Both the position numbers and the translations under genes were made by a program. Under the pieces are notes generated by a model, which worked only from the letters and a program-made list of their open reading frames with translations, searched no databases and had not been told where the DNA came from. Of a stretch of 8,977 bases of DNA, positions 7,901-8,977 are shown piece after piece (position 1 is the first letter of the stretch; the number at the start of each line of letters is the position of its first letter). The DNA lies in assembly GCA_038131955.1 (NCBI GenBank), contig JAYPQK010000005.1:1-8977 (forward strand), read 5' to 3'. Source of the DNA: SHAN690 sp038131955. Its GTDB lineage: Bacteria > Bacteroidota > Bacteroidia > Flavobacteriales_G > Salibacteraceae.

Positions 7901-8977
7901 TCGATTTGGCGCTGTACCCACCAAGTAGGTTTCAAGCACCGTTGATCCTACAGAAGGGTCAAGATCCTCCCAGTACGCGGCAATGAAATCTTTCGGAGTA
8001 TTCGCTGCAGCACTTGGAATGGCAGTCGAGTTAGAGAACTGACCATTCACCTGCCCACTGTTCGGATTGGAAAGATCGAAGGTGATGAATCCTTGAGAGT
8101 TCATGATGAAGTGGGTCTTGCCAATTCCGAAGAACTCAAAGGTGTCGCCACCGAAGATGTTGATGGTATCCGAGGTAGCGTCATCCTGAAGCGGGAAGGT
8201 CTTGTAGTTGATCGCGTTCCAAGGTCGACCGGTTGGATACGGTTCAAAAGAACCTTCAGACTGATCGATGATGTATTCGCCCGTATTGGTTGAGGTAGCA
8301 AATCCACCATGGGCGGACAAGAACGCAGCTCCATCATTATTACCCGGACACGTAACACTATCCGTGCTATCCACCTGGGCAAAGATCACAGGACGCTCGA
8401 CCAAGGCAATAAGGTCTACCGCCTCACATCCATTATTATCAGTTACGGTCACATAATGTCCCCCGCCACAAAGTCCGGTCACAGATGCTGTTAATCCGCC
8501 TGAACTCCATGCGTAAGTCAATGTACCCGTGCCTCCGGTCGCATTCACCGTCGCAGCACCGTCGCAGTCATTATCACAGGTAGGCGCAGAAATATTAGAG
8601 AAACTGTTGATGACCAACGCTGTAGCAGGCTGATCGATCACAACGACCGCCGTATCCTCACAAGCATCGTTGTCGGTCACGGTCACGGTATAGGTTCCCG
8701 CTGGCACATTGACCAATGAATCGTTCGTACTACCATTGGACCAGAGGTATGTCACTGGGTTGGCTGCACCTGCGTGCGTAACGGTTGCCGAACCGGTGCT
8801 GTCACCATTACAAAGCACATCAGAAACCAAGACACCATTCGCCGTCCAGTTACACAGACATGAATCTGCAACGATTGCTACTGCCGTATCCGTGCATCCA
8901 CTGGCGTCGGTTACGGTCACAGTATAGGTATTCGCCGCAAGACCGATGATGGTCTGAGTGGTATCACCGTTCGACCA
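1901..8977 (-). CDS. Giant SprB-repeat surface adhesin with T9SS type B sorting domain (5' end outside window)
   Basis: An open frame of 2358 codons plus stop, reaching the window edge. The first GTG at 8920 is not a real start: the codons above it (WSNGDTTQTIIGLAANTYT) already belong to a repeat. Order from the window edge: partial module, residues 1-39; complete modules 1-24, residues 40-2113, with a nested domain at 227-445 inside module 3; Ig-like domain 2114-2188; PKD/Ig-like domain 2189-2275; C-terminal sorting domain 2276-2358. Modules follow the pattern C..G..DG-GG..PYTY.WSNG-L.AGTYTVTVTDANGC.D, the SprB repeat type. The family comprises extracellular adhesins moved or anchored at the cell surface and secreted by the T9SS, as with SprB in gliding. 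The repeats carry almost no Lys or Arg and many cysteines, suggesting an acidic, disulfide-stabilised fibre. No frameshift or stop was seen. The PorP/SprF-like gene follows at 9 bp and is the likely secretion partner. The N-terminus, signal peptide and total length are unknown. Adhesion versus gliding cannot be decided here. Confidence 0.93.
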   Translation of the reverse strand, partial: WSNGDTTQTIIGLAANTYTVTVTDASGCTDTAVAIVADSCLCNWTANGVLVSDVLCNGDSTGSATVTHAGAANPVTYLWSNGSTNDSLVNVPAGTYTVTVTDNDACEDTAVVVIDQPATALVINSFSNISAPTCDNDCDGAATVNATGGTGTLTYAWSSGGLTASVTGLCGGGHYVTVTDNNGCEAVDLIALVERPVIFAQVDSTDSVTCPGNNDGAAFLSAHGGFATSTNTGEYIIDQSEGSFEPYPTGRPWNAINYKTFPLQDDATSDTINIFGGDTFEFFGIGKTHFIMNSQGFITFDLSNPNSGQVNGQFSNSTAIPSAAANTPKDFIAAYWEDLDPSVGSTVLETYLVGTAPNRIRVVNYLEIDHFQSPNGSGDISTFQIVLYENSNIIQIHSDSLVSDGGTHVQGIENFAGTQAYAVPGRNNTNFSATNDYVAFIPITQDFTYTWSSIGSGPSDTMLTAGNYTVTASDGTCEDTVQFEIFEPANGLSVTMTALNSFCFVATGQAIANVSNGVGPYTYAWSNSTTNNSALTSDTITGLSSGPYSVTVTDAQGCEDSNSVTVNDFFAPPVTASSADASCATSCDGELYASFNCFTCGPAQWFVFPDTTNLIGTGDTVTGVCAETYLVRITTGFGCSRFDTIDVDAPLPLQLDMDSTAAACAGSNSGSAGVSVSGGTSPYSYSWSTGGTNDTIANQPAGTYSVIVTDNNGCSDTAFVTIDAGTSLTATATLINDASCFQGIDGSAVATQSGGTAPYTYLWSNASTNDTLLNVEAGTYFVTITGNDGCEDSASVVIDEADSMSFAFTETPISCGGAGNDGAISVVVTGGAGGYSYLWSTGGTGTSISGLSAGTYCVTATDANGCEDSACYVLDPPGSFSVEIADSADVLCFGDTNGFAVVAVTSSGSGNYTYAWDNGANIDTVNNLTAGIHAVTVTDNVSGCIDSADVIIGTPGVFLVSIDSVDSVNCLGGSDGVACASATGGVAPYTFSWSNGSTSACATGLPAGTYTVTITDANGCIAIEDTVVAEPATGVTAGVSIATAPLCNGDSAMVVATGSGGSGVYSFSWPGGMTNDTVMLPVGNYCVTVSDVGACTDTSCITVIDPSPVNASFSNVQDPGCPGDTTGEATINVTGGTPGYSYLWPDGTTDSTATGLADGTYCVTVTDANGCQDTFCVAITDPAGITNNFSGITNSSCTVCDGTATANPSGGTLPYTFIWDNGQTTATNDSLCAGINSLTITDAGGCDLIVNVPINADSADSVVAIGFDPTCGSCDGMVVAQYTCSVAPCTVEWTNLTTLAVIGTTDTIDSLCAGTYSVELTNGAGCVSSAIVTITEPVAIDPNATVADASCFGNCDGSISLATTGGSGTYTYAWSNGDTTATVNGLCSGGYTVTISDGTACDTIVNFTIDEPTEIVSNETLTDPLCGNICDGQINVNPSGGAGGYIFNWSPVPSNGNGTSLADSLCGGFYFLTITDANGCTKVDTFVLFQSQPIVQDTVVITDAACGVCDGEIDPNFSGGAGGFTFSWNHGPTTNAVDTLCFGFYEVTVTDQDGCFEVFGYPVSETNGPAISLSGTNATANGACDGTATVTVITSLGTVTYNWSNGDTSATADTLCAGTYIVTVTDTNGCSSVDTITITEPSSMSLDFLVTDITCAGNGCDGEIQVNVNGGVAPYTYAWSNGDTTALISGLCAGTYTVTVTDVNGTIITDSAVLNDPTPFTIVSDINQVSCPGECDGSIDLTITGSGAPISIIWSTGDTTSTITNLCAGVYSVTVSDTAGCVDSLDFVINEPAALAISIDSLTNPDCQTNNGQITVTASGGTGSTYSYFWLDIAGDPLIPTQATNHATNLTAGIYNVEVTDSNGCTDTFNVILNNANAPVITLDSLFDVSCFGECDGAIFTTITGGTLPYSILWSTGDTTASIDSLCAGTDTIAVVDSNLCLSFDIYTIDEPSEIVLDSSTVVGVTCGADCDGSVSISISGGTTPYTYAWSNGETTATISDLCAGVYNVTVTDSNGCTYTNSFTVNGPTPIVITLDAINDATCTNTGDGFVEISVTGGTAPYTYQWIMETGDTVTSQDLQGVLAGTYILTVFDLNGCALSDTFQLDAEFFVEVTAMEDLEVCPFSNGITLTGTQQGASSTRWLFANGVVAGNGNSVTVNTSTDTSMYVFEGINGVCVARDTVYISWTEGPGLDAGPDQFMEPGESVSIGGSPTANAGVEVLWTPAQDISSVTDMNPSVNPLETTVYYVSATDDDGCFGLDSVIVTVEEVVDPVGGFSPNNDGVNDLFFIDRIEDYPNAVVQIYNRWGNLIFESQPGYQNPWNGTYNGKSLPVGTYYYVIDLKDDSIDRLITGPVTILK
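1904..2152 (-). other. T9SS type B C-terminal sorting domain (gliding-motility-associated CTD)
   Basis: The last 83 residues of the giant protein (2276-2358) begin FSPNNDGVNDLF. They continue with VQIYNRWGNLIFES, NPWNGTYNGKSLPVGTYYY and the terminal TGPVTILK. These are the hallmark blocks of the CHU_C / gliding-motility-associated C-terminal domain family (TIGR04131 type). Type B domains direct export through the T9SS and depend on PorP/SprF-like partners, which matches the gene immediately downstream. The domain is complete and ends at the stop codon. Confidence 0.95.
2153..2413 (-). other. PKD/Ig-like stalk domain next to the sorting domain
   Basis: Residues 2189-2275 of the giant protein. 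The sequence shows LDAGPDQFMEPGESVSIGG, then VLWTPAQDISSVTDMNPSVN, PLETTVYYVSATDDDGCFG and DSVIVTVE. This is the common 'AGPDQ-G-W.P...NP..TT.Y.V...D..GC..D.V.V.V' beta-sandwich found just before type B sorting domains in Bacteroidota proteins. It is probably a spacer that keeps the repeats clear of the secretion domain. It has a single cysteine, so no disulfide within the domain. Confidence 0.8.
2414..2638 (-). other. Ig-like domain ending the repeat array
   Basis: Residues 2114-2188 of the giant protein. It starts TAMEDLEVCPFSNGITLTG, has a core Trp (STRWLFANG), and closes with YVFEGINGVCVARDTVYISW. The cysteines in EVCPF and GVCVA could form a classic Ig-type disulfide. It lacks the GG-PYTY-W and TVTVTD-NGC blocks of the SprB modules, so it is a different domain and marks the C-terminal end of the array. 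Confidence 0.65.
3581..5410 (-). other. Block of eight consecutive 'CDG/LCAG' four-cysteine modules (13-20)
   Basis: Residues 1190-1799 of the giant protein. Each module here has an additional cysteine in CDG and another in LCAG (variants LCSG, LCGG, LCFG), beyond the core C and NGC cysteines. The same pair occurs in modules 2, 5, 22 and 23. Modules 1, 3, 4, 6-12, 21 and 24 lack both. The block suggests local expansion of one module subtype. That the extra pair forms a disulfide is inferred from its perfect co-occurrence. Confidence 0.75.
7643..8299 (-). other. Nidogen-like beta-sandwich domain nested inside SprB module 3
   Basis: Residues 227-445 of the giant protein interrupt module 3 in frame. 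The module's first half ends at HGGF and its second half resumes at DFTYTWSS. Inserted blocks include FEFFGIGKTHFIMNSQGFI, DFIAAYWEDLDPSVGS, NRIRVVNYLEIDHF, STFQIVLYENSNIIQIH and VQGIENFAGTQAYAVPGRNN. The order 'FxFFG...I.S.G.ITF / IAA.W.DL.P / R.VV / FQI.LYE...I.I / GIEN..GT' is that of nidogen-like extracellular beta-sandwich domains found in many large bacterial secreted proteins. The domain has no cysteines but several Arg/Lys, unlike the surrounding repeats, so it may be a separately acquired ligand-binding head. The function is not known from sequence. Confidence 0.7.

Larger units (their letters stand above)
2639..8977 (-). repeat. Array of 24 complete plus one partial SprB-type modules
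   Basis: Protein-level tandem repeats, listed here from high to low coordinate. Module 1 starts at 8860, 2 at 8599, 3 at 8371 (split by the nested domain), 4 at 7489, 5 at 7249, 6 at 7006, 7 at 6781, 8 at 6553, 9 at 6325, 10 at 6091, 11 at 5860, 12 at 5638, 13 at 5410, 14 at 5182, 15 at 4945, 16 at 4720, 17 at 4483, 18 at 4258, 19 at 4033, 20 at 3805, 21 at 3580, 22 at 3328, 23 at 3103 and 24 at 2872, ending at 2639. Lengths are mostly 74-81 residues; module 1 has 87 and module 21 has 84. Boundaries were placed just before the first core cysteine segment and are good to a few residues. By eye, DNA identity between modules is limited to short motifs (for example the bases for TVTVTD), so these look like old, diverged duplications rather than recent copies. 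Confidence 0.9.

Noticed and set aside
8860..8920. A translation start for the giant protein at the GTG at 8920.
   Set aside because: The frame stays open to the window edge and the upstream 19 codons encode an ordinary SprB module segment (WSNGDTTQT...AANTYT), so the gene begins outside the window.
2639..8977. Recurring short DNA motifs such as GGTTACGGTCAC that might mark a CRISPR array or recombination sites.
   Set aside because: They are the codons for the conserved TVTVTD strand, spaced by a module length of about 225 bp, with divergent flanks and an intact frame.
1901..8977. Possible pseudogene or frameshift in the giant gene.
   Set aside because: There is no stop or frame change over 2358 codons, and every module continues cleanly into the next.

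Overview
The window looks like a chromosomal segment from a Bacteroidota bacterium, probably of the marine Flavobacteriales type. The evidence is a type IX secretion (T9SS) cargo gene with a type B sorting domain, an adjacent PorP/SprF-family gene, A-rich start regions without Shine-Dalgarno motifs, and a Bacteroidota-style TTG/TAnnTTTG promoter. Base composition appears near 50% GC. The genus cannot be read from the sequence. All genes lie on the minus strand.

Layout in transcription order (right to left). From 8977 to 1901 runs one uninterrupted frame, the 3' 2358 codons of a giant surface protein whose 5' end lies outside the window. It contains one partial and 24 complete SprB-type modules of about 75-80 residues. 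The third complete module is split by an in-frame 219-residue nidogen-like beta-sandwich domain. Two Ig/PKD-like domains and an 83-residue T9SS type B C-terminal sorting domain follow. After a 9-bp gap comes a PorP/SprF-family outer-membrane protein (1891-941), so the pair forms a SprB-SprF-like cargo and partner cassette. An 84-bp gap then holds a hairpin terminator and an overlapping promoter. The last gene (856 to 1, 3' end cut off) encodes a metallo-beta-lactamase fold protein of the persulfide dioxygenase type fused to a rhodanese domain. It is probably a separate sulfur-metabolism transcription unit.

Working model: the giant protein crosses the outer membrane through the T9SS, guided by its type B C-terminal domain and the co-transcribed PorP/SprF-like protein. 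It is then displayed as a long fibre used in adhesion or gliding.

The most interesting material is inside the repeat array. Accessory cysteine pairs co-occur without exception, defining module classes with predicted extra disulfides. The classes are arranged in blocks. The last 19 modules, about 1456 residues, contain one Lys and no Arg. Two neighbouring modules have lost complementary core cysteines. No mobile element, CRISPR array, RNA gene or clearly new enzymatic system was seen.
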